Source: Crystallibacter degradans
GTDB taxonomy: Bacteria > Actinomycetota > Actinomycetes > Actinomycetales > Micrococcaceae
Direction: 5' to 3'
Assembly (NCBI RefSeq): GCF_012952295.1
Contig: NZ_JABBCH010000008.1
Coordinates: 112,700 to 176,699 of the forward strand
Length of the DNA: 64,000 nucleotides
Shown here one piece after another: positions 16,652 through 24,860 of the stretch (position 1 is the stretch's first letter; every line of letters starts with the position of its first letter). A program made the position numbers and the translations under genes. The notes below the pieces were generated by a model. It ran no database searches and was not told where the DNA came from. It worked only from the letters and a program-made list of their open reading frames with translations.

Positions 16652-17846
16652 TCCGCTCCAACAGGAGATGGACCACCAGCCCGGCCAACAGCGCCCAGAA
16701 GGCTGCACCGATACCGGCAAAGCCAACGCCCGAGGCGGCAATCACGAAGGTGACCAGCGCAGCCTCCCGTCCGCCGCCGTCGGAAATCATTGCGGAAACC
16801 GAGGAACCGAGCACGCCCAGCAAGGCCAGGGCGGCGATCGTTTCCATGATTCCGTCCGGACCGAGCACCACCAGCGCCGCCACCCCCGTGCTGAGCAGGC
16901 CGAACACCAGATAGGTGACGCCTGCGATCCGGGCTGCCCGCCAGCGCCGGGACGGGTCGGGATGCACGTCGTCATTCGCGGCCAGGGCGCCCGAGATCGC
17001 GGCCAGGTTCACGGAATGCCCGCCGAACGGCGCCACGAGCAAGGTCAGCGCGCCGGTCAGTAGCATCGAAAACCGCCACGGCACGCGGTAGCCGAAACTG
17101 CGCATGACCACCACGCCGGGCACGTTCTGCGAAGCCATCGTGACAATGAACAGCGGCACGGCCAGAGCGGCAGCGGGAAATAGCTCCAGGGACGGCGCCA
17201 CCAGGCTCACCTGGGGCAGCAGATCCTCCCAGCGCAGATCCCGCATTCCCGGGCTGGCGGCAATGACCGCGAAACCCACCAGCACGACGGCGGGTGTGGC
17301 CCACTTGCTCCACCAGCGCATGCCCAGCACCCAAGCCAGCACGAGCGGCAGGAGCAGTCCCGGGTTTGCCCCGGCGAGCCCCACCGCATCGAGGCAGATA
17401 GACAGGATGATTCCCGCCAGCATGCCCGAGGCCACGCCCGGTGGAATCAGCTCGACCAACCTGCCCAGCGGGCGGATGACCCCGGCGAGAACCACCAGGA
17501 CTCCCACCATCGCAAAGGCCGTGACCGCAGTCGGCCACCCGCCGGGAAGGACCCCGGTCGAGGCCAGCAGCGCCGCTCCCGGCGTTGACCAGGCCAGGGT
17601 CAGCGGCATCCGGTAGCGCTGGGCCAGGATAAGCATCCCGATTCCCTGCAAAACGCACAGTGCCAACAGGCCGGAAGCCGCTTGGGCCGGTGTAGCGCCG
17701 ACACCGCGCAGCCCGGTCAGCACCACGGCAAAGGAACTGGTAAAACCGACGACGGCGGTGACGATTCCGGCGGACAGTGTTGCATCGTGCACGGGCGCCG
17801 GTGCTGCCTGCGCTGCAACTTCGGGTTCATCTTGTTTGCTGGCCAC
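16593..17846 (-). CDS. benE: Benzoate/H+ symporter, BenE family
   Basis: This 417-residue membrane protein has the 11-12 helices and sequence pattern of BenE, a proton-coupled importer of benzoate and similar aromatic acids. Family segments include AGIVTAVVGFTSSFAVVL at about residue 26, LAWSTPGAALLAS near 83 and FGGHSVNLAAISGAL near 264, with the NLAA motif typical of this fold. It is not clustered with benzoate-degradation genes. A possible link is the P450 cluster at 45-47 kb, which should act on methoxylated benzoates, but that is inference. Confidence 0.9.
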   Translation of the reverse strand: MASKQDEPEVAAQAAPAPVHDATLSAGIVTAVVGFTSSFAVVLTGLRGVGATPAQAASGLLALCVLQGIGMLILAQRYRMPLTLAWSTPGAALLASTGVLPGGWPTAVTAFAMVGVLVVLAGVIRPLGRLVELIPPGVASGMLAGIILSICLDAVGLAGANPGLLLPLVLAWVLGMRWWSKWATPAVVLVGFAVIAASPGMRDLRWEDLLPQVSLVAPSLELFPAAALAVPLFIVTMASQNVPGVVVMRSFGYRVPWRFSMLLTGALTLLVAPFGGHSVNLAAISGALAANDDVHPDPSRRWRAARIAGVTYLVFGLLSTGVAALVVLGPDGIMETIAALALLGVLGSSVSAMISDGGGREAALVTFVIAASGVGFAGIGAAFWALLAGLVVHLLLERTKRWLPRSRRTAPLRSTQQ

Positions 17847-18000
17847 AGGCAGAGGCTAGCACTTACGCTCGGAACGAAACCGGTCAGCAAACTTAGGTTC
17901 CCATTGTGGCGCTGTACGCCCTTGTGTAGCGTGAAGAGCGGTGGCCACTGGCTCGTCCGCGACGGCGGACTTTCTGCACTCAAGCCGAAGGAGCACAAGC

Positions 18001-18522
18001 ATGGAAACGGTAGAACAGACTATTGACGTCGGCGTCCCGGTCAGCACGGCCTACAACCAGTGGACGCAGTTCGAGTCCTTTCCGAACTTCATGTCCGGGG
18101 TTGAGTCCGTGACCCAGCTGACCGACACCACAAACCACTGGATCACCAAGATCGGGGGCGTGGAACGCGAGTTCGACACGGAGATTGTGGAGCAGCATCC
18201 GGACCAGCGCATCGCGTGGCGAAGCCTCGACGGCAAGTCCCATGCGGGAGCTGTAACCTTTGAGCGGCTCGGCCCCGACAGCACCAAGGTCGCGGTCCGC
18301 TTCGAATGGGATCCAGAGACCTTTACCGAAAAGGCCGGTGCCAAGCTCGGGATCGACAGCGCCCAGGTGAAGTCGGATCTGAAGAAATTCAAGGAGTTCG
18401 TCGAAAACAGAGGAGCCGAGACAGGTGCCTGGCGCGGCGACGTCGATGACATCGCCGCAGGCAGCGCCGGCCAGGCTGCCGCAAACATGGACGACGACCT
18501 GCCGCCGGGCCGCCCGGTCTAA
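18001..18522 (+). CDS. SRPBCC (cyclase/dehydrase, START-like) family protein
   Basis: This 173-residue soluble protein has the SRPBCC hydrophobic-pocket fold: VEQTIDVGVPVSTAYNQWTQ at residues 3-22, FESFPNFMSGVESVTQL, a middle strand pair and RIAWRSLDGKSHAGAVTFE. The C-terminal 40 residues are polar, ending DDLPPGRPV, and probably disordered. AAGGAG lies eight bases before ATG 18001; a longer frame to 17941 is unsupported. Members bind lipids or polyketides, and many are stress-associated; no ligand can be inferred here. Confidence 0.87.
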   Translation: METVEQTIDVGVPVSTAYNQWTQFESFPNFMSGVESVTQLTDTTNHWITKIGGVEREFDTEIVEQHPDQRIAWRSLDGKSHAGAVTFERLGPDSTKVAVRFEWDPETFTEKAGAKLGIDSAQVKSDLKKFKEFVENRGAETGAWRGDVDDIAAGSAGQAAANMDDDLPPGRPV

Positions 18523-18552
18523 ACCGCCCGCTGAAACTCGGGCACTGCGGCA

Positions 18553-18606
18553 CTCAGGCAGTTGCCAGCTTCTTCAGGGTGAATTTACAAAATGGAGTCG
18601 TAGCGT
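18553..18606 (+). promoter_or_regulatory. Upstream element and -10 of small RNA copy A
   Basis: This is one of three gap-free related promoters. CAGG-like tetramers start at 18555, 18566 and 18575 (spacing 11 and 9), then 21 bases separate the last GGG from the -10-like TAGCGT at 18601-18606. The same geometry recurs at 19424-19477 and 42623-42676. This copy is the most diverged. Confidence 0.5.
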
Positions 18607-18610
18607 TTTA

Positions 18611-18698
18611 AGTACCTCATCAAAGGTGCGAGTGAACAAGACACCGGCTGGTCCTAGAGCCTCCCCCAACCTCCTGGACCAGCCGGTGTCATTCGTTT
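18611..18698 (+). ncRNA. Candidate small RNA, C-rich-loop family, copy A
   Basis: About 88 nt with no coding potential. The 5' part has ACCT pairing with AGGT around CATCAA, then GCGAGTGA, also found in copies B and C. A perfect 15-bp stem follows (18640-18654 with 18676-18690). Its loop contains CTCCCCCAACCTCC, an anti-Shine-Dalgarno-like sequence, and it is followed by ATTCGTTT, so the stem doubles as a terminator. The stem sequence differs from copies B and C while pairing is kept, which argues for a structured RNA. It lies between convergent genes, so it is not a leader of a plus-strand gene. Confidence 0.7.
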
Positions 18699-18753
18699 AA
18701 GACCGCCGGTGACAACTCTGGCGAATTCTTGGGATCCGGACGCCTCAGCTTCT

Positions 18754-19437
18754 TCAGCTCGCGGGGTACGGCATTTTCTTCAGGCTCGAGGCCAGATGCA
18801 CCGCATTGCGGGCGGACGTCGCCGTCGTCGTTGCTGTTACCTCCGGCGTTTCGGGCAGGTCCTGGAAGTTGGTGCCGTGCATGGCCTCCCCGACCCAGTA
18901 CGTGGATCCCTGAGCCGGGATACTGAAGCCGACATCGCCCAGGCCCTGGTAGAGCTCGGCGGTGACATGGTGGGCGCCATCCTCATTTCCGACGACGGCG
19001 ACCAGCGCCACCTTGTCGTACATGCTTGGCCGGCCCTGGCCATCCGTCTCGGACAGCTCCGCATCCAGCCGCTCCAGAACCATCTGCGCAATACTTGCCG
19101 GATGTCCCAGCCAGATCGGCGTGGCGAGCACCAGAATGTCCGAGGCGAGAATCTGCTCCCGGATCCGGGGCCATTCGTCGCCGTCGCCCATGTCGGTGTG
19201 GACGCCGGGCTTGATGGTGTGGTCCACCACCCGGATCAGATCGCACTCGACGCCTTTGGAACTCAGTTGCTGGATGACTTGGCGGGCCAGCAACTCGCTG
19301 CTCGAAGGCTTGGGCGACGGCGTCAGGGTGCAGACCAGGGCAAGGGCTTTGAGCTTCACATCATCCATGGGGCCATTCTGCCGACGATCCCGGCGGGCTG
19401 CCACCCTAAGCGGCACATTCGTATTCAGGTTATTCAC
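18754..19437 (-). CDS. Flavodoxin-like NAD(P)H-dependent oxidoreductase
   Basis: This 227-residue cytoplasmic flavoprotein belongs to the NAD(P)H-dependent FMN reductase/flavodoxin family. The FMN phosphate loop is CTLTPSPKPSSSELLARQ at about residues 38-55, followed by LVLATPIWLGHPASIAQM, which contacts the isoalloxazine ring, and VALVAVVGNEDGAHHV in the third flavin loop. I place the start at GTG 19437, five bases after GGAGG; an ATG at 19461 and an internal ATG at 19368 are alternatives. The 5' end of this gene overlaps the upstream control element of small RNA copy B on the other strand. Confidence 0.86.
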   Translation of the reverse strand: MNNLNTNVPLRVAARRDRRQNGPMDDVKLKALALVCTLTPSPKPSSSELLARQVIQQLSSKGVECDLIRVVDHTIKPGVHTDMGDGDEWPRIREQILASDILVLATPIWLGHPASIAQMVLERLDAELSETDGQGRPSMYDKVALVAVVGNEDGAHHVTAELYQGLGDVGFSIPAQGSTYWVGEAMHGTNFQDLPETPEVTATTTATSARNAVHLASSLKKMPYPAS

Positions 19438-19477
19438 AGGTTCCTCCGGGCTTGTATCCATGTACAGGCCCTACTGT
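19424..19477 (+). promoter_or_regulatory. Upstream element and -10 of small RNA copy B
   Basis: CAGG tetramers at 19426 and 19437 and CCGG at 19446 repeat the 11/9 spacing of the other two copies; 21 bases after the GGG comes TACTGT (19472-19477). The block ACAGGTT-N-CTCCGGG is shared almost exactly with copy C. On the opposite strand the same CCTCC is the ribosome-binding site of the flavodoxin gene. Confidence 0.6.
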
Positions 19478-19481
19478 TGGA

Positions 19482-19565
19482 AACACCTCATAGGTGCGAG
19501 TGATTACGGCACCGGCGGTCGGAGTTTCCCCCAACCTCCCGACTCGCCGGTGCCTTCTCTTTTGT
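19482..19565 (+). ncRNA. Candidate small RNA, C-rich-loop family, copy B
   Basis: About 84 nt. A 5-bp hairpin (CACCT 19484-19488, AGGTG 19492-19496) is followed by GCGAGTGA. Then comes a long stem, 19508-19522 with 19539-19554, enclosing a loop with TTTCCCCCAACCTCC, and a TTCTCTTTTT tract typical of an intrinsic terminator. It ends about 68 bp before pheA. It might therefore be a terminated leader of pheA, but copies A and C have no plus-strand gene behind them, so an independent RNA is more likely. Confidence 0.75.
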
Positions 19566-19632
19566 CACGTTCGTTAAGCGCCGGAGCAGACTCGGATGCA
19601 TTGAGCGAAGGCGGCGATGCGATAATTCAGCC

Positions 19633-20481
19633 ATGACTGATGCAATCGCCTACCAAGGTGAACCGGGCTCCAACTCCCATATAGCGTGCACCGAAGTGCG
19701 CCCCGACTGGGAGGCAGTGCCGTGCGCCAGCTTCGAGGACGCCTTCGCCCAAGTCACCAGTGGCCAGGCAAAGCTCGCCATGATTCCCATCGACAATTCG
19801 ATCGCCGGGCGCGTTGCCGACATCCATGCCATGCTGCCCAACACCACGCTGCAGATTATCGAGGAACATTTCCTGCGCATTAGGTTCAGCCTGCTGGGGA
19901 TCCCGGGCACCAGCATTGGCGAGGCCAAGGAAGTCCACAGCCACATTCATGCACTGGGGCAGTGCCGGAAGCTGATCCGCGAGCTCGGCCTCAAACCGGT
20001 CATCGCCGGCGACACTGCCGGGTCCGCCCGTGAGGTCAGCGAGTGGAAGGATCCGTCCAAGGTTTCCCTCGCACCGCCGATGGCCGCCGAGCTCTATGGA
20101 CTCGATGTCCTCGCGCGCGATGCAGAAGACGATCCCACGAACACCACCCGATTCGTGGTGCTGGCGGACAAGCAGCCGATTCCCAGCCGCGAAGAGCTTG
20201 CGGGCCGGGCCGTGACGAGCTTCGTCTTCCGCGTCCGGAACGTTCCGTCAGCCCTCTACAAGGCGCTGGGCGGCTTCGCCACCAACGGCATTAACATGAC
20301 CCGGCTGGAAAGCTACATGGTCGGCGGCGAGTTTGCGGCCACCATGTTCATGGTGGATGTGGAGGGCCATCCCGAAGACACGGCGATGATCCATGCCTTC
20401 GAGGAACTGGACTTCTTCACCACCGAGATCCGTATCCTCGGGGTCTATCCTGCGCATCCCTTCCGGCTCAAAACCGCTTAG
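19633..20481 (+). CDS. pheA: Prephenate dehydratase
   Basis: This 282-residue monofunctional enzyme converts prephenate to phenylpyruvate in phenylalanine synthesis. The catalytic domain (about 1-180) has AYQGEPGSNSH at the start, IPIDNSIAGRVADIH and the essential NTTRF motif near residue 168. A C-terminal ACT domain follows (VPSALYKALGGFATNGINMT). Where the classical regulatory motif ESRP is expected, this protein reads LESYM, as in the subgroup common in alphaproteobacteria and some actinobacteria. It stands alone, 68 bp downstream of the terminator of small RNA copy B, and may have its own promoter in that gap. Confidence 0.95.
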   Translation: MTDAIAYQGEPGSNSHIACTEVRPDWEAVPCASFEDAFAQVTSGQAKLAMIPIDNSIAGRVADIHAMLPNTTLQIIEEHFLRIRFSLLGIPGTSIGEAKEVHSHIHALGQCRKLIRELGLKPVIAGDTAGSAREVSEWKDPSKVSLAPPMAAELYGLDVLARDAEDDPTNTTRFVVLADKQPIPSREELAGRAVTSFVFRVRNVPSALYKALGGFATNGINMTRLESYMVGGEFAATMFMVDVEGHPEDTAMIHAFEELDFFTTEIRILGVYPAHPFRLKTA

Positions 20482-20518
20482 GAACCGTCCGGGTCGGGGC
20501 TGGCAATCGCCGAACAGG

Positions 20519-21595
20519 TCAGCCGTTCCCGGGATTGAGCACTTCGTCAAGGTTGAACTTCACCGGTTCTTCCAGCTGCGCGTAAGTGCAGGACCGCGGA
20601 TCCCGGTCCGGACGCCACCGGACGAACTGCGTAGTGTGCCGGAACCGTTCGCCCTCCATGTGGTCATACTTCACCTCGACCACGCGCTCCGGGCGCAGCG
20701 GCGTGAAGGACAAGTCCTTGCCCCCGCTCCACCGGCTGCCTTCGGAATTGCGCGGGGTCCGGGTGCCCTCCTCCTGCTTCGCCCATGCCCATGGATGGTC
20801 ATCGAAGGTCGTGACCAGCGGCTGCAGTTCCTCGAACAGCTCTTGGCGCCGCTGCATCGAAAACGAACCGGCCACGCCCACGTTGGCGAGCTCGCCGTCG
20901 TCGGTATAAAGGCCCAGCAGCAGGGAGCCGATCCGGTCCGGTCCGCTTTTGTGAACCCGGTATCCGGCGAGCACGCAGTCCACGGTGCGCTCGTGCTTGA
21001 TCTTGAACATTGCCCGCTTGTTCGGCTGGTACAGGCCGTCCAGCGGTTTCGCGATCACGCCGTCGAGCCCGGCGCCTTCAAACTCACGGAACCAGCGCGT
21101 GGCCACACCGTGGTCTGCCGTGGCATTCGTCAGGTGGATCGGCGGCTGCGCGTCGGCGAGCGCCTTTTCCAAGCGGGCACGGCGCTCGGCAAAGGGCTCG
21201 CCGGTCAGGTCCTCGTCGCCCAGGGCCAGCAGGTCGAAGGCGACGAACTTGGCCGGCGTCTGATCGGCAAGAAGCTTCACCCGGCTGGCGGCGGGATGGA
21301 TCCGCTGCTGGAGGGCCTCGAAGTCCAGCCGGTCCCCCGAAGCTGAGACCAGGACGATTTCGCCGTCGACCACGCACCGTTCGGGCAGGTTCTCTTTGAC
21401 AGCTTCGATGATCTCGGGAAAGTAGCGGTTCATCGGCTTTTCGTTGCGGCTGCCGATTTCGACGTCGTCCCCGTCGCGGAAGATGATCGATCTGAACCCG
21501 TCCCACTTGGGTTCGAAGCTCATGTCGCCGTCGGGAATCTCGCTGAGGGGCTTCGCCAGCATCGGGGCGACCGGGGGCATCACCGGAAGTTTCAT
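20519..21595 (-). CDS. ligC: ATP-dependent DNA ligase, LigC type
   Basis: This 358-residue stand-alone ligase seals nicks with ATP. The nucleotidyltransferase core shows motif I EPKWDGFR with the adenylated Lys30, motif III AFDLLALGD, motif IV LDGVIAKPLDG and motif V AMFKIKHERTVD. An OB-fold domain follows with VEVKYDHMEGERFRH near the end. It lacks the polymerase and nuclease domains of LigD, fitting the LigC branch that acts in a backup excision repair or end-joining route in actinobacteria. It is probably co-transcribed with the upstream reductase-like gene, nine bases away. Confidence 0.93.
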   Translation of the reverse strand: MKLPVMPPVAPMLAKPLSEIPDGDMSFEPKWDGFRSIIFRDGDDVEIGSRNEKPMNRYFPEIIEAVKENLPERCVVDGEIVLVSASGDRLDFEALQQRIHPAASRVKLLADQTPAKFVAFDLLALGDEDLTGEPFAERRARLEKALADAQPPIHLTNATADHGVATRWFREFEGAGLDGVIAKPLDGLYQPNKRAMFKIKHERTVDCVLAGYRVHKSGPDRIGSLLLGLYTDDGELANVGVAGSFSMQRRQELFEELQPLVTTFDDHPWAWAKQEEGTRTPRNSEGSRWSGGKDLSFTPLRPERVVEVKYDHMEGERFRHTTQFVRWRPDRDPRSCTYAQLEEPVKFNLDEVLNPGNG

Positions 21596-21604
21596 GTACC
21601 TCTC

Positions 21605-22168
21605 CTAGCGGACGGTATAGCGGACAGCGACACCGCCGGGCTTCAGGACCTCGGCGCTGTGCAGGACAAACTTTTCTCCGGCGGCCGACGGCGGATATAC
21701 CGGCAGCCCTTCGCCGAGCACGGTGGGCAGCATGTGCAGGTACAACTCATCCACCAGCTCCTTGCGGAACAGCAGCCGTGTCAGCGTCAGCGAGCCCCAG
21801 ACAATAACGTCGCCGCTCTCGGTGTCTTTGAGTTCGTGGATCCGGGCGGGAATGTTGTCGCCGATAACCTGCGCCTCGCCGTCGCCCCAGGGCGCCCGGT
21901 CCAAGGTTCTGGACACCACGTGCTTGGGCAGCCGGTTGATCGGCTCCGCAATGGGCTCCTGCTGCGGATCGGCGCCCGGCCAGTAAGCGGCGAACATCGA
22001 GTAGGTTACCCGGCCGAGCAGAATGGCCGAACAGCCCTCAAGCAGGCGGGTGTTGGCATCCATTATGGAAGTCCAGCCGCGGATCTGGTCCATAAACCGC
22101 AGGCCGCCGTCAGGCTCGGCCGCGTAGCCGTCCATCGTGGTGAACTGCTGGATAATGAGCGTGCCCAT
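21605..22168 (-). CDS. Dihydrofolate reductase family protein (RibD C-terminal-like)
   Basis: This 187-residue protein has the RibD C-terminal/DHFR-like fold that binds NADPH: IQQFTTMDGYAAEPDGGL at the start, SAILLGRVTYSMFAAYWPGA, and GDVIVWGSLTLTRLL, then LYLHMLPTVLGEGLPVYP. These are hallmarks of the large family of uncharacterised YyaP/YqjY-like reductases. It is not a classical folate enzyme. AGGAAGGA lies five bases before the ATG. It precedes ligC on the same strand by nine bases. Confidence 0.9.
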   Translation of the reverse strand: MGTLIIQQFTTMDGYAAEPDGGLRFMDQIRGWTSIMDANTRLLEGCSAILLGRVTYSMFAAYWPGADPQQEPIAEPINRLPKHVVSRTLDRAPWGDGEAQVIGDNIPARIHELKDTESGDVIVWGSLTLTRLLFRKELVDELYLHMLPTVLGEGLPVYPPSAAGEKFVLHSAEVLKPGGVAVRYTVR

Positions 22169-22389
22169 GATGGTCCTTCCTGCGCAGCCAGGCCACCGGC
22201 GTCCGCTGGCCGAATTGAGCGTCCCTCCATCACGTTAGTGTCCGCAGTCCGATTTGGACAGGGCCTTATAGCCAGGCCTTCTTCCCGCCCGGCCCTTCGC
22301 ACCGGGGGAAGGAGCGGGCTGCCGGCGGCGCGTGCTAAGAAAGTAAGGACAGTTCCGGACGGGACAGCCCCAATCGACAGGACTCAACA

Positions 22390-23376
22390 GTGCAATCTCG
22401 CCGCATCGGCACCCAGGAAGTTGCCAGCATCGGTCTGGGCTGCATGAATCTCAGCCACGCCTACGGGACTCCGCCGCCGCGGGAAGCTGCTGCAGAATTG
22501 CTCCGGCATGCTCTGGACAGCGGAGTGGTTCACTTTGATACAGCGGCGCTGTACGGGGCCACGGCCAACGAGACGCTGGTCGGCGAGGTACTCGGTTCGC
22601 GGCGCGATGAGTTCTTCCTGGCCAGCAAATGCGGCATGACCAGTGTTGACGGCAAACGTGTGATCGACGGCCGTCCGGAAACGCTCAAAGCCACCTGCGA
22701 GGACGCGTTGCGCCGGCTCCGTACGGGCCACATCGACCTCTATTACTTGCACCGCTGGGACCAGGACATTCCGATTGAAGACAGTGTCGGTGCCCTGGCC
22801 GAACTGGTCCAGGAAGGCAAGATCGGCGGAATCGGCCTGTCCGAGGTTTCGGCGGCAACGCTGCGGCGGGCACATGCCGTCCATCCGATTGCCGCGCTCC
22901 AGACCGAGTACTCTCTCTGGAGCCGCAATCCCGAGCTCGGCACGCTGGCCGCGTGCGCGGAGCTCGGCACGGCCTTCGTCGCGTTCAGCCCGCTGGGCCG
23001 CGGCTTCCTTACCGGCAAGATCCGCGACGTCGCAGCGCTGCCGGAAACGGACATCCGACGCGCGATGCCGCGCTTCTCCGCCGCGAACTACCCGCGGAAC
23101 CTTGAGCTCCTGGATCAGTTCGCGGGACTGGCCGGGGAAGCCGGCTGCACTCCCGCCCAGCTGGCCATCGCGTGGCTGCTGCACCAGGGCGAGCACGTCA
23201 TCGCGCTGCCGGGAACCACCGGCGTTCCCCACCTGGACGAGGATCTGGCGGGCGACGCCGTCGTCGTTAATGAGGAGGTGCTCAAGCGCGCGGACGCGCT
23301 GATTAACGAGCAGACCGTCCACGGCCCGCGCTACAGCCCCGCTATGCAGGCCGACGTCGATACCGAAGAATTCTAG
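22390..23376 (+). CDS. Aldo/keto reductase
   Basis: This 328-residue NADPH-dependent reductase acts on aldehydes or ketones. The catalytic tetrad residues of the (beta/alpha)8 fold are visible: Asp and Tyr in FDTAALYGATANE, Lys in FLASKCGM and His in YYLHRWDQD. The cofactor region reads ALPGTTGVPHLDED. The start is a GTG at 22390 with AGGA ten bases upstream. It is a single gene, convergent with the PIG-L gene that ends 15 bases away. The substrate cannot be told; it is closest in style to YajO/IolS-type AKRs. Confidence 0.92.
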   Translation: MQSRRIGTQEVASIGLGCMNLSHAYGTPPPREAAAELLRHALDSGVVHFDTAALYGATANETLVGEVLGSRRDEFFLASKCGMTSVDGKRVIDGRPETLKATCEDALRRLRTGHIDLYYLHRWDQDIPIEDSVGALAELVQEGKIGGIGLSEVSAATLRRAHAVHPIAALQTEYSLWSRNPELGTLAACAELGTAFVAFSPLGRGFLTGKIRDVAALPETDIRRAMPRFSAANYPRNLELLDQFAGLAGEAGCTPAQLAIAWLLHQGEHVIALPGTTGVPHLDEDLAGDAVVVNEEVLKRADALINEQTVHGPRYSPAMQADVDTEEF

Positions 23377-23391
23377 ACCGCGAAGGCCGGG

Positions 23392-24111
23392 CTAGAACCG
23401 GTACAGCTCGAACCCGACCCGCCGGGCTGCGGCGTCGGGACCACCGGTGGTCAGCTCGATCTGGCGCCGGGCCTGGGCTTCAACGGGCTCCGGGCTCAGC
23501 GCTTCCAGATAACGCCGGTGTTCGCTCAGGGACCGGACTGCCCGTTCAATGCTGTCCTCGTCGACGTCGAGCCAGTGCGTGGGGTGCATGGAACACACGC
23601 CCACCCAGCGCACGCCGGCGTGCGGCGGCAGATCTTCTGCGCTGAGCTCGGGGAAGATCCACTCGTTGGCCGCGTCCGCTACCGCGTCCATGACAGCTGT
23701 TCCCAGGTTGCGGTGGTCGGGAGAATTCCAGCTGCCCGGGCCCCAGGTTTGGCCGAAGTTCAGGGTGATGATGCCGTCCGGCCGGTGCCGGCGGATGGCG
23801 CGGGCGATATCCATCCGCAGACCTAGCGTGTTCTCGATCCTGCCGTCCGCGTAGTCCAGGAACTCCAGGTCCTCGACGCCGACGTGCCCGCACGCCCGGC
23901 GCTGTTCCTCGGCACGGAGCACCGTCGCCTCCTGGGGATCAAGCCCCGCAATGCCTGCTTCACCTCGCGTCGCCAACACGTAGCCGATGCTCTTGCCCGC
24001 CATTGTCCACTGGGCGACGGCCGCCGCGGCCCCGTACTCCGGATCATCCGGGTGGGCCATCACCACCAGCGCCCGCTGCCAATCACTCGGCATTTCCGAC
24101 GACGTTTCCAT
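23392..24111 (-). CDS. PIG-L family deacetylase
   Basis: This 239-residue zinc-dependent N-deacetylase belongs to the LmbE/MshB/Mca family, which acts on N-acetylglucosaminyl compounds or mycothiol conjugates. The metal and catalytic motif AHPDDPEYG is at about residues 19-27, and a later His comes from SPDHRNLG. GGGGGAGG lies six bases before ATG 24111; a frame extending to 24195 has no ribosome site. The missing MshB/Mca signature residues leave the exact substrate open; a sugar-amide or thiol-conjugate role is inferred from the family. Confidence 0.9.
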   Translation of the reverse strand: METSSEMPSDWQRALVVMAHPDDPEYGAAAAVAQWTMAGKSIGYVLATRGEAGIAGLDPQEATVLRAEEQRRACGHVGVEDLEFLDYADGRIENTLGLRMDIARAIRRHRPDGIITLNFGQTWGPGSWNSPDHRNLGTAVMDAVADAANEWIFPELSAEDLPPHAGVRWVGVCSMHPTHWLDVDEDSIERAVRSLSEHRRYLEALSPEPVEAQARRQIELTTGGPDAAARRVGFELYRF

Positions 24112-24367
24112 AGCTGCCTCCCCCGTACACGGGCCGCTGCATTGGCCCGATGACTGTTGTTTCACCCAGCGTAGCCGCGACGGCAAGGCCGGCACCTTGA
24201 TAACGGCGCAATCTCGCGTCTACGTCCGGAATCTCTTTCCCATTACGGTCATTGTCGTCGGGAAGCCGCGTCCCTACCATGGAAGAACCTCAGTACCCGT
24301 CCCTGCGGGACACCACGAACCACAGCTTTCCCTTCATCCGCGCACGTCTCACGCCCAAGGATCTGCC

Positions 24368-24616
24368 GTGAAAAATCTGCCCCGCCGACTGGCCATGCGT
24401 ACCCTGGCCGCCCTTGACCTGCACTGTGCCCGCTGCGACTCGGTTGGAGAACACCGCCTGGACAAGCACCTGGGCAGAGCCGGAACCCAAGTCTCCCCAA
24501 TCGTCCGGGCGCGGCAGTACGTGCTGGTTTGCGCCGCCTGCGGCGTAGCCCAGGAGCTGACGGAACAGCAGAAAAGATCAGTCCTGCACTACACAGCCCA
24601 CCCCGCGACGGCCTGA
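24368..24616 (+). CDS. Small protein with two CxxC pairs (zinc-ribbon-like)
   Basis: This 82-residue protein has two cysteine pairs, CARC at about residue 20 and CAAC at about residue 54, spaced as in a zinc ribbon, within an otherwise basic and helical sequence. GTG 24368 is preceded by AAGGA at six bases. It contains no further domain I recognise. The frame is embedded in a longer open frame, and only this part has typical codon usage. It might bind RNA or protein. Confidence 0.58.
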   Translation: MKNLPRRLAMRTLAALDLHCARCDSVGEHRLDKHLGRAGTQVSPIVRARQYVLVCAACGVAQELTEQQKRSVLHYTAHPATA

Positions 24617-24680
24617 CCGCGCGTTACGTCCTATTGCCTTGGCTTGACCCGCGGCCCGTCAAGCTCTTAGCGTGATAGTT

Positions 24681-24762
24681 GAATCATGAGCGCCAACATC
24701 AAGCCCTGGCTTGTTGGCCGGCAACCCTCTCGTGCGTAGCGGGGTGCTCCAGGTGATGATTC
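24681..24762 (+). promoter_or_regulatory. SAM-IV riboswitch
   Basis: The closing stem is a perfect GAATCAT (24681-24687) with ATGATTC (24756-24762). Inside it, GAGCGCCAAC, GGCTTGTTGGCCGGCAACC and GCGGGGTGCTCCAGGTGATG match the conserved core of the actinobacterial SAM-IV class, which binds S-adenosylmethionine. It lies about 100 bases upstream of the flavin reductase-like gene at 24861, on the same strand, with an expression platform between. SAM binding is expected to turn the gene off. Motif match is by eye. Confidence 0.88.
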
Positions 24763-24860
24763 GGCCTTACCGGAAGGACACCGGTTCGGCAAGTACCGCG
24801 TATCCGCCCCACGCGATGAGCCGGGCCAACGGATCCGCCTGATGGCAAAGGACAACCGCG

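Noticed and set aside
19482..19565. Small RNA copy B read as a phenylalanine attenuator of pheA
   Set aside because: No Phe-rich leader peptide is encoded, and copies A and C have the same structure without a plus-strand gene behind them.
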